Notes: generated from the letters alone by a model not told the origin. A DNA stretch of 64,000 nucleotides from Fidelibacterota bacterium TCS55 (GCA_001577025.1 LSCF01000002.1:19229-83228); one strand, 5' to 3'. Numbered from the stretch's first letter, positions 44,384 through 54,219 are shown. A program made the numbers and translations.

Positions 44384-45370
44384 TTAAAGCTGACTTAATA
44401 TGGATTTTGGGAAGTGCATTGTGACAAGCATATTGGGCACATCTACAACCTCAGCGATCTTTAAATCGCCGATCAAAGAACAAAGCATATAAGCTTCTTC
44501 TTCCGTCAAATCATAATTACTTGAGAGGTGATCTACCATATAATTTACTGCTTTTTTTGTAGCAATATCGATGGTTTCACCAAAGCCGGTAACTGCATAG
44601 ATTTCATCATTTTCATATTGGGGTTCTGGAATGGGGACCTTACCCTTCAATACCCTTACTCGATAAGTGATGGTCATGGGTGATTCTAAAGCGGTACCAC
44701 AAACCTCTCCCAATCCTTGTACTGCATGTGTATCACCAATAGAAAAAAGGGCACCATCAACCAGCACAGGAAAATAGACTGTAGTACCTTCAACAATACT
44801 GGGGTCGTCCATGTTACCACCATTTTCACGAGGAGGTATTGTTGAAAGTAATTCATCCGTATCAGGGGCCACTCCCATGACACCAGCAAATGGTTTTAAT
44901 GGGATTTTTACTTTATTTTTATAATTGATCGTTTTGCTATTTGTATCAATATCATAAATGGAAAGTTTTGGATTTGGAAAACGGTCTGTTAAAAAACCAA
45001 ATCCACCTACAATTGCCTGCCATCCATAATCGTGTAGATCTATCTTCAATAGATCAACAGCCAAAATATCGCCTACCTCAGCATTTTCAACATATACTGG
45101 ACCAGTCAAAGGGTGAATTGGATCAAAATCGATATTTTTTAAATCTTCAAGTGTGGCATTTTTGCCTAATTGACCATCTGATGCTTCACTTGTCTCTACC
45201 TGAATCACAGCTCCAGATTCTACCTTTAGTACTGGCTCAATGGTTCTACTGAACTTATTGTGTTTTTGATCTGCTGATAGATAATGGTCGACCTGAATTG
45301 ATTCTGATTTTTCACAGGACATGATCAATAGACTTGTAATCAAAAAAATGATTAGTTTGATATTATTCAT
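44384..45370 (-). CDS. Lipoprotein acetamidase/formamidase-family protein
   Basis: A 328-aa protein with a lipoprotein signal (LLIMSC, Cys19) followed by the FmdA/AmdA domain. Family landmarks are HPLTGPVYVENAEVGDILAVDLL, PFAGVMGVAPDTDE, PPRENGGNMDDPS, IGDTHAVQGLGEVCGTALESP and a Y-A-V-T-G-F-G region near the end. Usual members are cytoplasmic homologues that hydrolyse formamide or acetamide to ammonia. Here the signal implies the enzyme acts outside the cytoplasm. It is convergent with the preceding CBS-like gene, and downstream of susC/susD on the same strand after a hairpin. Confidence 0.85.
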   Translation of the reverse strand: MNNIKLIIFLITSLLIMSCEKSESIQVDHYLSADQKHNKFSRTIEPVLKVESGAVIQVETSEASDGQLGKNATLEDLKNIDFDPIHPLTGPVYVENAEVGDILAVDLLKIDLHDYGWQAIVGGFGFLTDRFPNPKLSIYDIDTNSKTINYKNKVKIPLKPFAGVMGVAPDTDELLSTIPPRENGGNMDDPSIVEGTTVYFPVLVDGALFSIGDTHAVQGLGEVCGTALESPMTITYRVRVLKGKVPIPEPQYENDEIYAVTGFGETIDIATKKAVNYMVDHLSSNYDLTEEEAYMLCSLIGDLKIAEVVDVPNMLVTMHFPKSILSQL

Positions 45371-45417
45371 TGGTTTCCTCTATATGTTGATGAATAAAAT
45401 AATTTATACATAATAAT

Positions 45418-45457
45418 TTTGACCGCCAGGAGGTATAATCTTATCCTGGCGGTCAAA
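45418..45457 (-). terminator. Perfect 14-bp hairpin downstream of susD
   Basis: TTTGACCGCCAGGA pairs exactly with TCCTGGCGGTCAAA around a 12-nt loop, beginning 17 bases beyond the susD stop. The GC-rich stem and position suggest the 3' end of the susCD message. No T-run follows on either strand, so intrinsic termination is less certain than an RNA-stabilising stem. Confidence 0.55.
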
Positions 45458-45473
45458 TGATTTTCTGGCAGGT

Positions 45474-46709
45474 TTATTTACCTTTTGTTTCAGCTTCAGG
45501 AATTGGGAAGGAATCAAAAACCTGATCACCTCGACTGGAACGATCATTCGGCAGTGAACCTGTTTTACCATACCTTCTCATGTCTACCCAGCGATGGCCT
45601 TCCATAAATAGAGAATATCTCTTTTCATGAAGAAGTTGATCCAATCCGCCACTTGCAGCATCGGCAAGTCCATGGGCACTGCGAACTGCATTGATCTCAG
45701 TCAAACCATCCCCGCCTTTACCGATATTTGCTTCTGCTTTTAATAGTACTAACTCTTCATTACGGACAATCGCAACAGGATCATAAGCACCACCCCAAAC
45801 AGAAACAGCTAAATTACTCTGTAATCCATCATAAACGGTTGTGTCGGCTCTTTCCACGATTTTTGAAGTATACCTTGGATCACCTGCTTCTGCATCTGTT
45901 TTGTATGACATATGAGCCATTGTTCTAACATAGCTTGCATTAGGGTTTTCATACATCCCGTTAGAGGCATCTCCCTGCCCCGAACCAAATACGTGATAAA
46001 CGCCCAAATCCATGTCACCGTTTGCATCCATGAATGACTGGCCTAAAGCTGTCAGTGCTTTATCCCACTGACCCATATATACTGCCACCCGCCCAGCAAG
46101 TGCCCGATTGAACTTCTTGAAGGTTGCAGGTGTATCAAAACCAGAAAAACCAGAAGATAACTTGAACCCAAAAGAAGCGCCTGCAGCATCTAATGCACTA
46201 CTTGCGTCATCCAGCAATCTGGCAATTTCTGTAAATGCAGCAGACTTGCTTGCCGGATCTGAATCCAATCCATTATAAGGTGCAATTTTTACACCATTAT
46301 TATTCTGCATATTCAAAGCCAATAATAACTGGTAGGCTTCAATCGTTTTTGCAAACCCTTCCACACCTTTATCATCGGATTTTTCAAGCAACAACTGACA
46401 GTTCTTGATCACTCTGTATCGGGAATTCCATGAGGAATACACAACAAAACCACCTGGATCTAGAGGCCCGTGAATCAATTCACCGGTATACCTAGGATCT
46501 GCAGGCTCAAAGTGATAAGCTTCTCTCCCAACACTACTAACACCTATCAAATAGTTTGAAAGACTTCCTCGCATTCCTGCTTCAGCTCCCGTAACGAGTG
46601 ACTGAACCGTTGCAGAGGCAGTTGAGGGTGAATTAGGATCTGGAAAATTCAAATCTTCACACCCAAGTGCTATTAAATAAAGCGGGAGAATGTATTTTAG
46701 TAATTTCAT
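45474..46709 (-). CDS. SusD/RagB-family outer-membrane lipoprotein
   Basis: A 411-aa surface lipoprotein (LIALGC, Cys17). SusD-like proteins form the lid over the TonB-dependent channel and capture glycans or peptides. Hallmarks are LNFPDPNSPSTASATVQSLVTGA near the start, and LLHEKRYSLFMEGHRWVDMRRYG near the C-terminus, which is the most conserved SusD element. TPR-like helices (YQLLLALNMQNN) lie between. The length is short compared with 500-550 aa of glycan SusDs. It starts 12 bp after susC. No glycoside hydrolase gene is adjacent, so the substrate is open. Confidence 0.92.
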   Translation of the reverse strand: MKLLKYILPLYLIALGCEDLNFPDPNSPSTASATVQSLVTGAEAGMRGSLSNYLIGVSSVGREAYHFEPADPRYTGELIHGPLDPGGFVVYSSWNSRYRVIKNCQLLLEKSDDKGVEGFAKTIEAYQLLLALNMQNNNGVKIAPYNGLDSDPASKSAAFTEIARLLDDASSALDAAGASFGFKLSSGFSGFDTPATFKKFNRALAGRVAVYMGQWDKALTALGQSFMDANGDMDLGVYHVFGSGQGDASNGMYENPNASYVRTMAHMSYKTDAEAGDPRYTSKIVERADTTVYDGLQSNLAVSVWGGAYDPVAIVRNEELVLLKAEANIGKGGDGLTEINAVRSAHGLADAASGGLDQLLHEKRYSLFMEGHRWVDMRRYGKTGSLPNDRSSRGDQVFDSFPIPEAETKGK

Positions 46710-46721
46710 ATTTCTTTCTCC

Positions 46722-49646
46722 TTAGAAACTAACGTTAACAACTAAGTACAGTGATTTGGATAAAGGGTAAGGCCCAGTATCAACTGAACCCCCTACTCCA
46801 ACATTACCAAATTGGCTTACGTCGGGGTTCCATCCATTATACGGAGTAGTTTGCCAAAGATTTCTTCCAGTAACACCAACCTGAAGACGTTCTACAGCAG
46901 AAGACCCAACCAGAGATTTCGGTAAGCTGTAAACCACTGAAAGTTCTGATAGTCTTACATAATCAGCGTCCTGGACATATGGTTTGGTCATTGCACCTAG
47001 ATTAGCTAGACGGTAGGGTCCATTGTTCAATTTACCTTCAGGGTCCAGACCTTTGTCATCATAATCATAGGTAGTACCGCCAAGATCTGCAATAAGCTCC
47101 TGAAGATTGATGTTCTGCCCACCTTTTTTCCAATCTACATGGGCTATCACAGAAAGATTTCCTAATGAAAGTCTGTTGTTAAATCCCATCATAAAATCAG
47201 GTGATTCGCTGCCAAGTTTCACATGGTTGCCATTTGCATCCAATTCGGAACCTACGATCGTGTGTGGATCCCATCCTTTTTCAATCCTGTAAGCACCTAA
47301 AAATGTGGCAAAACCGCCTGTATTGTAAGGATCTACATCAAGTTTCGTAATCTCTGCACTTGAAGAATAATAGGTGGTTCTAGAGAGCCAATCCATTTCT
47401 TTTGAGCGGATCGGATTAAGAGTTACTCCTAATTCAACGCCACTAGTTTTCATACTGCCTGCGTTTGCCCATTTAGTCGAAAACCCTGTTGAAGGCGCTT
47501 CTTCTACCTGCAGGAGTAGACCTTCTACATCTTGATTATAGATGGTAAACTCAACACCAAGTCTTTTATCAAGGGCTGAAAAATCAATACCAAACTCAGT
47601 TTCAGTAGTTCTTTCCGGCTCTACATCTTCATAACCTGATACACCACCAGAAACCAGGCCACCCATACCACCAATATTAAAAGGTGACATTGAAGTGTAT
47701 TTTGCCGTTGGTGGTGGAAGGTTACCCGTTTGACCATAAGCCACACGGACCTTAAGGTTATCAAAGATTCCCGCCAATGAACCAAACTGATAGGACCCTG
47801 CTACTTTTGGATACCAGTTATATTCATCTGTTTTACCAAGCGTACTACTCTTATCACCACGTACACTGGCTGCTAAATAAATAGCATCGCCAATTTGAAG
47901 TTCCTCTTGAGCAAAAATTCCTCTGTCTTGCTGGAATCGGCGAGACTGCAAGGTGGATGTAGAAGCGGACTGATCTATGTTGGTCTGAGTTACAACCATC
48001 CCTGATGCCATTATACTAGAATAATTCCAATCAAGGGTTTCATAGCTTAGACCAGCAGTGGTAGTGGATTTCAAAGAACCCATGGTGGTTCGAAAAATAC
48101 CATTTAAATTCACATTGGTGTTTAAACTATGGGTATTTGTCAATACTGACTGACCCGGATTATCTTTTCCTTTCTCATCCTGTAATTCAGGAGGTGAGAA
48201 AATTTCATTTAACTGACCAACATAATCACCACTAAATACTGCGTTGAGCGAAAAACTTGAAGAACCGGTCCTTAAAACTGTATAGTCAGCTGAAATGCTT
48301 CCAGTTGCTCTGTTAACTGTTTCTTCATTCGTAAGAACTGCGACAGTGTGCAAAGGATTGGAAGGGTTCGTTGGATGATCTGGCCAACTACCATCTTCAC
48401 GTTGATTAATATCTACGAAATTGGGTGTAAAGCCAAAAGAAAAATTATAGGACTTATTCGTATTGTCATTTCCTGTAATACCACGATCTGATTTTGTCCT
48501 TGCCAGATAAGCGGTACCACCAAGTTTCAATTTATCAGAAACATTGTGATTCAAATTCAGGCGACCTGCAAATCTTTCATAATACCGATTTTTAACAATA
48601 CTCTCTTCATCAAGGTATTGAGTAGATAGGTAAAATTGGGTTTTCTCACTACCACCACTCACACTTAAAGATGTTTCTTTCAGGGAACCATTATTCCCGT
48701 AAAGTAAATCTTCGTAGTCGTACGTTTTTGTATATTTTCCATTGGATACAGAACCGAGATCTGCCACTGATTTCCCAAACTGTTCTACTGCTTCATCATA
48801 AGTGAAATCTCTGGTTCCTACTTTATTTAGTATCGTACTGGTACCCATTTTTTGGGAAAAATTGACCCTTGTTTTACCTGCTTGTCCTTTTTTGGTTGTA
48901 ATTAAGATTACACCATTGGTTGCCTTTGCACCATAGATTGCTGCAGCACTGGCGCCTTTCAAAACTTCAATACTCTCAATATCATTGGGATTAAAGTCAG
49001 AAATTCGGTTTGCAGGCTGACCTTGGGGTCGTGCACTTCCTGCACCTGTTGCTGCGCTCACCACATCTATACCAGATTGGTTGGTCGAATTATTAACGAT
49101 AACACCATCAATGACATATAGAGGTTGGGTTTCACCAGTAATTGTTGAGACGCCTCTAAGGTTCACGCTAATCCCGCCACCTGGGGCACCGGAATTATGT
49201 CTGACCCTAACACCTGCAAATTTACCATTCAAGGCAGCATCCAGTGTCTGAACTGGCGCACCTACCAACTCTTCGCCACTTACTGAAGCAACAGCATTGG
49301 CAGCATTCCTACGTTTCACAGTAGATGCCAATCCCGTAACAAGTACTTCATCACCTTTTAGAATGTCAACTGTCAATTGGATAGCAAGAGGCATTGGAGT
49401 ATTCGCTGATACCTGCAACTCCTGTGTTTCATAGCCAATGTATGAAACAACAAGAATTCCCTGATTTACATCAAGGGAAATATCGTATTCTCCATCCAGA
49501 TTTGTAGTTGTTCCTAAATAGGTGTCTTTAAGAAATACCTGGACGCCGGCAAGGGGTTGCCCTTCTACATCTGTAACAGTACCATTAACTGATAGCTGAG
49601 CAGATATCATACCGGCTAAAACCAAGTATAATGCTAACTTTCGCAT
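46722..49646 (-). CDS. SusC/RagA-family TonB-linked outer-membrane transporter
   Basis: A 974-aa transporter with signal peptide. Residues about 20-85 form the CarboxypepD-like domain (VNGTVTDVEGQPLAGVQVFL, then GYETQELQV). The plug follows (DAALNGKFAGVRV, SGAPGGGISVNLRGVSTI, PLYVIDGVIVNN, IESIEVLKGASAAAIYGAKATNGVILITTKKG, split over about 130-250). The rest is a 22-strand-type barrel ending VVNVSF. It imports a polymer fragment with TonB energy and pairs with SusD. A leader hairpin 31 nt upstream of the ATG may control expression by attenuation. Confidence 0.95.
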   Translation of the reverse strand: MRKLALYLVLAGMISAQLSVNGTVTDVEGQPLAGVQVFLKDTYLGTTTNLDGEYDISLDVNQGILVVSYIGYETQELQVSANTPMPLAIQLTVDILKGDEVLVTGLASTVKRRNAANAVASVSGEELVGAPVQTLDAALNGKFAGVRVRHNSGAPGGGISVNLRGVSTITGETQPLYVIDGVIVNNSTNQSGIDVVSAATGAGSARPQGQPANRISDFNPNDIESIEVLKGASAAAIYGAKATNGVILITTKKGQAGKTRVNFSQKMGTSTILNKVGTRDFTYDEAVEQFGKSVADLGSVSNGKYTKTYDYEDLLYGNNGSLKETSLSVSGGSEKTQFYLSTQYLDEESIVKNRYYERFAGRLNLNHNVSDKLKLGGTAYLARTKSDRGITGNDNTNKSYNFSFGFTPNFVDINQREDGSWPDHPTNPSNPLHTVAVLTNEETVNRATGSISADYTVLRTGSSSFSLNAVFSGDYVGQLNEIFSPPELQDEKGKDNPGQSVLTNTHSLNTNVNLNGIFRTTMGSLKSTTTAGLSYETLDWNYSSIMASGMVVTQTNIDQSASTSTLQSRRFQQDRGIFAQEELQIGDAIYLAASVRGDKSSTLGKTDEYNWYPKVAGSYQFGSLAGIFDNLKVRVAYGQTGNLPPPTAKYTSMSPFNIGGMGGLVSGGVSGYEDVEPERTTETEFGIDFSALDKRLGVEFTIYNQDVEGLLLQVEEAPSTGFSTKWANAGSMKTSGVELGVTLNPIRSKEMDWLSRTTYYSSSAEITKLDVDPYNTGGFATFLGAYRIEKGWDPHTIVGSELDANGNHVKLGSESPDFMMGFNNRLSLGNLSVIAHVDWKKGGQNINLQELIADLGGTTYDYDDKGLDPEGKLNNGPYRLANLGAMTKPYVQDADYVRLSELSVVYSLPKSLVGSSAVERLQVGVTGRNLWQTTPYNGWNPDVSQFGNVGVGGSVDTGPYPLSKSLYLVVNVSF

Positions 49647-49676
49647 TGATTTCTCCTATTTTTTTGAAATTTATGT

Positions 49677-49705
49677 AAAAAAAAACCCGCCAATAAGCGG
49701 GTTTT
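49677..49705 (-). terminator. Terminator or attenuator in the susC leader
   Basis: A 9-bp stem (AAAACCCGC with GCGGGTTTT, loop of 6) is followed on the minus strand by nine T. It ends 31 nt before the susC ATG. It is a strong intrinsic terminator. An upstream GCGGGT copy (49734-49739) can pair with the same CCCGC strand, which suggests an antiterminator. Confidence 0.85.
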
Positions 49706-49885
49706 ACTAATGTTTTATTAAAAGATGTATTTTACCCGCTAGGACACATCTGCTTCCTTAATAAAAATATACCAAATGTATGTAATCGGGTGAAATTCTC
49801 TTTTCATAACATAAAATCTTATCACTATAAAAAGTCCATAGCAAGAATTTTTTGTCTTAAAATATATTTTATGAAATAAGCACTG
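49706..49885 (-). promoter_or_regulatory. Presumptive susC promoter and leader region
   Basis: This 180-bp AT-rich stretch lies between the two terminator hairpins. On the minus strand it holds an AGATGT...ACATCT hairpin (49723-49751) whose loop presents GCGGGT, the potential partner of the attenuator. No consensus promoter was identified with confidence, though initiation must occur here if susC is expressed separately from the upstream exoprotein gene. Confidence 0.4.
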
Positions 49886-49914
49886 AAACAAGCCCCAATC
49901 GATGGGGCTTGTTT
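49886..49914 (-). terminator. Terminator hairpin after the large BNR/Ig exoprotein gene
   Basis: AAACAAGCCCC pairs perfectly with GGGGCTTGTTT (11 bp, 7-nt loop), 18 bases after the stop at 49933. No long T-run follows, but stem and position fit termination of the upstream gene. Confidence 0.7.
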
Positions 49915-49932
49915 ACTTTTTAATATTCTCCA

Positions 49933-52900
49933 CTATTTCAATAATACCATCTTTCGTGTCTTAACAAACTGATTTGCTCGAAGCTGGTATAGATAGACCC
50001 CAGCACCTACGGGGTCACCATAATCATTGGTGGCATCCCACTTGATTGAATGGTAACCCGCAGGCGTATCGTTCATATTGAATGTCTTTATTTTTTGACC
50101 CAGCATATTAAATATGGTAACGGTTGCATCAGTTACTTCTGGTAAATCAAATCGTAGTGTGGTTGTAGGGTTAAAGGGATTTGGATAGTTCTCATGCAAG
50201 GCAAAATCGGTCGGTATTCCTCCCTCACCTGCTATGGAGAGATAATCATATCGAATTACAAATAATACTCTATCATCTCCCGTAACTTTTACAGTATCTA
50301 TCTTATCCGTTGCAATTACGCTAAACTTAACAGTTGCTCTAGCTAACATAGGAAAAGCTTCAAATACACCATCTGCCAATTCCTGAAAAGTTAATTGAAC
50401 TGTTGTAGTGGTTGTATCATAAACTTGTTCTGGCGGGTTAACACCTGTTTGAGCGTAAACAAGATAATGAATAATATCTCCATCCACATCTATACTTTTA
50501 TCCCATTCCATTCCATAAATATCTGCAGTATTCGTTTTATTTATATTAATTGTATCTAAAGTACTACTTACCCATTCAAATGCAGTTGGTGCATCCTGTA
50601 CTGGATTTACCGTCAAATTAAATGATATAGAATCCGTTGAAGTTCCATCTGAAGCATAAGCCTTTATATTTGCTACTCCATACCAATTCGCAGTCGGCGT
50701 TAAAGTAAGTTTAGATGAGCTAATGGTAGTCGCAACTCCGTTTGTATCTGAAACCGCTGTGAATGTGGTTGTGCCTGCAAAAGTGGACGTTAGAGTAACA
50801 TCTGTGGAATTATCCTCATCAATGGTTTCATCTTGTACTGAAGCTATATCATCCACTGGAGTCACGGTTAACTTAAATGTGGTTGAATCCGTTTCAGTTC
50901 CATCCGAAGTATAAGCTGTGATATTCGCTACTCCATTCCAATCGGCCTTTGGTGTTAACGTTAATGTTGTTGAAGATATTGAAACGGTTACTGCATTCGT
51001 ATCAGATACTGCAGAATAGGTAAGCGCATCACCATCAGGATCAGTCCCACTGAGCGTAACAGTCGAAGATCCATCTTCATCGATTAAAACATCAGTAACC
51101 GCTGCAATAACTGGTTTAGCATTTGGATCTAAATTAACTGTAAAAATACCCGCACCATGGGTAGCAACAGCAATGTAACCATCACTTTCCCTACCAACCA
51201 ATCCACGCACGATTACATTCCCTATTGCGTCTGGGGCTTCTTGAACCCATGTAGTCGATGCACCATTGAGACTTGTAGTCGAATAAACTCCCGTAGAGGT
51301 TCCAACAAAATACATTTGAGTATTTTTATGTTTTATAATAAGTGTAGATGCAACTGACGGACCGTTTCCAGTGCCATCGCTATTCTCTTCTAAGTTACCA
51401 CTAATATCACTCCAAGTTGATCCACCGTCATTAGTATGAAAGATGCTTTTTACACTATAATTTGAAAAAGTAACCATTACTTCATCACCATTCTCAGGAT
51501 TTACTGCAATATTACTTACGTAAGCGTTAGCAGTAAATAAAGAACTAGTAATATCAGTTGGGGTTACATTCCCAGAATTAGCGTTATCTAGTTTATATAC
51601 TTTTCCTGCACTAGTTCCGTAATATAAACGATTCGTTGGGGTACTTGTTGATGTTGCCAAAGCACTAATTGTACCGGTTGCTGCAGAATTTGTTAATTGC
51701 TCCCATTGATTACTTTTCCAATACCCACCAGAATTGTAATAAGCGTTTGCATCACTCATATCAATATTATTATTTCTCCATATTGTTGTACCTCCAGCAT
51801 AGAAAAGAATTTTTTCATCAGCCTGGTTTAAAACAAACGGATTGACAAATAACACACCTGATGCTCCTGGAGTGAGTTCAGACCAACTGTATCCAAACGA
51901 ATTATTTTTTGGATTTCGATAATCTATTAATATAATTCTTCCGTTTTGAAACATAAAAATCTCTACTTGGGCATTGAATGCGAAAGCAGAATGAGCACCA
52001 TCTCCACCTCCCACATTTTCCCAGAGAGTAGTCGCGGAATTCACGTTTGATTTCCAAGTTCCATTATCTTGCATTCCACCCATTACTATATCAGGCTTAG
52101 TTTTTGATTGATCAATAGCTACATGGAAAAATTGTGTCGTGTAATAACCATTACTTAAAGAAGTCCAAACAACAGCTGCATCTGTAATAGATGTAGTTTT
52201 ACTTATACCTCCATCATGGCTAGATAATGCAATATTTGGATCTGAAGGCATAAAAACAAAGCCATGTTGATCAGGATGGTGATTGTCATACATTGAAATA
52301 TTATTAAGTGTTGAATAGCCACCAATCCACTTAGTATTTGATGTTGTAGCAAAACCATCGGATGACCGATATACATTTGTACCACCTATGACCACAAAAT
52401 TTTCATCATCCGGCTTTACTTTTATAATCAAATCATATCCACCTTGACAATCAAAATCACCTACATTTCCGCCAAAAGCAGGAATTTTAGTTGAACGATC
52501 TACCCATGTTCCATTTGAACCTGAACCATCTCCGGATAAATAGGTATACTTCCATATTTTATGTGAAGTTGAACTTGTATGATTTAATACATACATTATG
52601 TTTTCATTGGAGGCTGCATGCCCAATTACCGTACGACCAGTAACAGAAAATGAACTTGGTGTGATATTTGTCCAAGTAGCTCCATTATCAGCAGATCTAA
52701 ATATACCACGGCTACTTAAAGCTGCGTAAAGCACTCCTTTTGAATTCATAGTTATTTCTGTGTGATAAGCATTTACTGCCTCAGAGTCTAAAAGCTTATC
52801 CCATGTTGCTCCACCATCCATACTTCTTCTGAGACCATATGCACCAGAGACAAAGACGTATCCATTCAAAGGATTAACTATAACATTATTGACATAATCA

Positions 52901-53601
52901 AAAGAGTTCTCAAATGATTGAGGTTTATTTGTGGCCGTACTTGTTAGGCTAGTCCAGGATTCGCCATTATCTGTAGATTTGTAAATTCCATTGCCTTTAT
53001 AATAGGCAGTAAAATTTGGACCATGAACCGTTCCCCCCACTAATTCTCCAGTTCCATAATACCAAGTGGAAGTATGTCCCACACGGGTGTCTTGAGCTAC
53101 AGCAGTAATACTATGAAGCTGTTCTGGTTTAGTAGTTTTCTTCCAAGTTGCCCCTCCATCAACAGACTTCCACATACCACCTGAAACTCCACCGGCAATT
53201 ATAATACTCTCATCTGCAACATCAATTGCTAAAGCCCTGGTACGCCCACCAACATTATAGGGGCCCCTTTGGTTCCAATTTAATGTGTTCAAACTTGATG
53301 CACCTCCTTGAACATTCTTCATGGAAACTTGACTACGGTTAGGAACACTTTTAACAAAATTAACTTCCTCAAATCGTATGTTTCTTGGGATCTCATTTGT
53401 TCGAGGGTCTCTTACACGCAACCATTCATATTCCCAGCGTGCATTTGGATTTTCTTCCTCATCAATTTGTCCAACTTGCATCTTTGCATTTGGTAAAGCT
53501 GGCTCAAAAGATTGCTCTACACTTCCAATTTTAAAGGGATTTTGAATTATTAGGATAAATAATAAGATTAAGGTAAAAAATACCGGAGTTAGTTTTTTCA
53601 T
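49933..53601 (-). CDS. Very large exported BNR/sortilin-like propeller protein with Ig-like repeats and T9SS-type tail
   Basis: A 1222-aa exported protein with an N-terminal hydrophobic segment. Residues about 100-800 contain many Asp-box/BNR-type repeats with S-x-D-G-G-x-T-W patterns, for example SVDGGATWKK, STDNGESWTS, SMDGGATWDK, SADNGATWTN and TNDGGSTWSD, as in sialidase or sortilin propellers. Residues about 829-916 and 917-1002 are two cadherin-like Ig domains opening with DEDGS and closing TVTP. The last 90 residues are a sorting domain beginning HENYPNPFNPTT and ending KTRKMVLLK. Glycosidase activity is not shown; a carbohydrate- or protein-binding surface role is likely. Terminator hairpin follows. 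Confidence 0.87.
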   Translation of the reverse strand: MKKLTPVFFTLILLFILIIQNPFKIGSVEQSFEPALPNAKMQVGQIDEEENPNARWEYEWLRVRDPRTNEIPRNIRFEEVNFVKSVPNRSQVSMKNVQGGASSLNTLNWNQRGPYNVGGRTRALAIDVADESIIIAGGVSGGMWKSVDGGATWKKTTKPEQLHSITAVAQDTRVGHTSTWYYGTGELVGGTVHGPNFTAYYKGNGIYKSTDNGESWTSLTSTATNKPQSFENSFDYVNNVIVNPLNGYVFVSGAYGLRRSMDGGATWDKLLDSEAVNAYHTEITMNSKGVLYAALSSRGIFRSADNGATWTNITPSSFSVTGRTVIGHAASNENIMYVLNHTSSTSHKIWKYTYLSGDGSGSNGTWVDRSTKIPAFGGNVGDFDCQGGYDLIIKVKPDDENFVVIGGTNVYRSSDGFATTSNTKWIGGYSTLNNISMYDNHHPDQHGFVFMPSDPNIALSSHDGGISKTTSITDAAVVWTSLSNGYYTTQFFHVAIDQSKTKPDIVMGGMQDNGTWKSNVNSATTLWENVGGGDGAHSAFAFNAQVEIFMFQNGRIILIDYRNPKNNSFGYSWSELTPGASGVLFVNPFVLNQADEKILFYAGGTTIWRNNNIDMSDANAYYNSGGYWKSNQWEQLTNSAATGTISALATSTSTPTNRLYYGTSAGKVYKLDNANSGNVTPTDITSSLFTANAYVSNIAVNPENGDEVMVTFSNYSVKSIFHTNDGGSTWSDISGNLEENSDGTGNGPSVASTLIIKHKNTQMYFVGTSTGVYSTTSLNGASTTWVQEAPDAIGNVIVRGLVGRESDGYIAVATHGAGIFTVNLDPNAKPVIAAVTDVLIDEDGSSTVTLSGTDPDGDALTYSAVSDTNAVTVSISSTTLTLTPKADWNGVANITAYTSDGTETDSTTFKLTVTPVDDIASVQDETIDEDNSTDVTLTSTFAGTTTFTAVSDTNGVATTISSSKLTLTPTANWYGVANIKAYASDGTSTDSISFNLTVNPVQDAPTAFEWVSSTLDTININKTNTADIYGMEWDKSIDVDGDIIHYLVYAQTGVNPPEQVYDTTTTTVQLTFQELADGVFEAFPMLARATVKFSVIATDKIDTVKVTGDDRVLFVIRYDYLSIAGEGGIPTDFALHENYPNPFNPTTTLRFDLPEVTDATVTIFNMLGQKIKTFNMNDTPAGYHSIKWDATNDYGDPVGAGVYLYQLRANQFVKTRKMVLLK
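50595..51112 (-). repeat. Two tandem Ig-like (cadherin-type) coding repeats
   Basis: Two consecutive units of about 260 bp encode the same domain. Both have a DED motif, SDTNAV or SDTNGV, LTLTP, NW-GVAN, then TVTP or TVNP. The first unit is closer at DNA level to the unit in the neighbouring gene (54893-55155) than to the second unit, for example through the shared ACTGCATTCGTATCAGA string. Confidence 0.75.
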
Positions 53602-53649
53602 TTTACTTCCTATTTACTAATTGAAAGTGTATGTGTAATATGTTTGTAT

Positions 53650-54138
53650 TTAGTCAAGTAAGCCTAATGCAGAACGAATTTCTGCTTCAATTAATTTTTC
53701 ATCGCCAGGGAAAAACCCATAATGCTTCCATAGTATCGATCCATCTTTTCCTATTAAAATATCCGTAGGCATGATACTGGCATTCATTTTTTTTGTTATT
53801 TGTTGGTTAGGATCAAGCATAACATCAAACGAGAATTTTTTTGTTCTAATATAACTTCGAACATTAGATAGGCTTTTTTGACTATCTGTACTGATAGCGA
53901 GTATTGATAATCCCTTATCTGAATATTTTTTCTGGAAATTATCTAAATGGATCATTTCCTTCTTACAAGGTGAACACCATGTCGCCCAGAAATTAATTAA
54001 AACAGGCCCCTTAGAGAGATAAGAACTCAGCTTCACTGTTTTACCATTCATTTTTTTTAGTTTGATTCCTGAAACCCCAACTTGAGGGTAAACCACGGAA
54101 AAAAGGATCAAGATGATTAATAAATAGCGAATTTTCAT
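53650..54138 (-). CDS. TlpA/ResA-like thiol-disulfide oxidoreductase
   Basis: A 162-aa exported thioredoxin-fold protein. The open frame begins at a TTG (54144); the ATG at 54138 gives the standard signal peptide MKIRYLLIILILFSVVYPQ. The active site is FWATWCSPCKKEM (CxxC, about residues 53-56). The segment SIMPTDILIGKDGSILWKHYGF contains the cis-proline and the AhpC/TlpA ending. It reduces or isomerises periplasmic disulfides, usually for cytochrome c maturation or secreted thiol proteins. Its neighbour upstream on the strand is another thioredoxin-like exoprotein. Confidence 0.9.
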   Translation of the reverse strand: MKIRYLLIILILFSVVYPQVGVSGIKLKKMNGKTVKLSSYLSKGPVLINFWATWCSPCKKEMIHLDNFQKKYSDKGLSILAISTDSQKSLSNVRSYIRTKKFSFDVMLDPNQQITKKMNASIMPTDILIGKDGSILWKHYGFFPGDEKLIEAEIRSALGLLD

Positions 54139-54219
54139 TGGCAAAATGAAATTAAATAATTTTCATAGAGAAAAAACGTAGTCTGATTTCAAATTAACAA
54201 TTTGCAGCATTAACATTTG

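Noticed and set aside
49933..53601. Sialidase or other glycosyl hydrolase
   Set aside because: Asp-box repeats alone do not prove activity, and no catalytic residue set could be identified.
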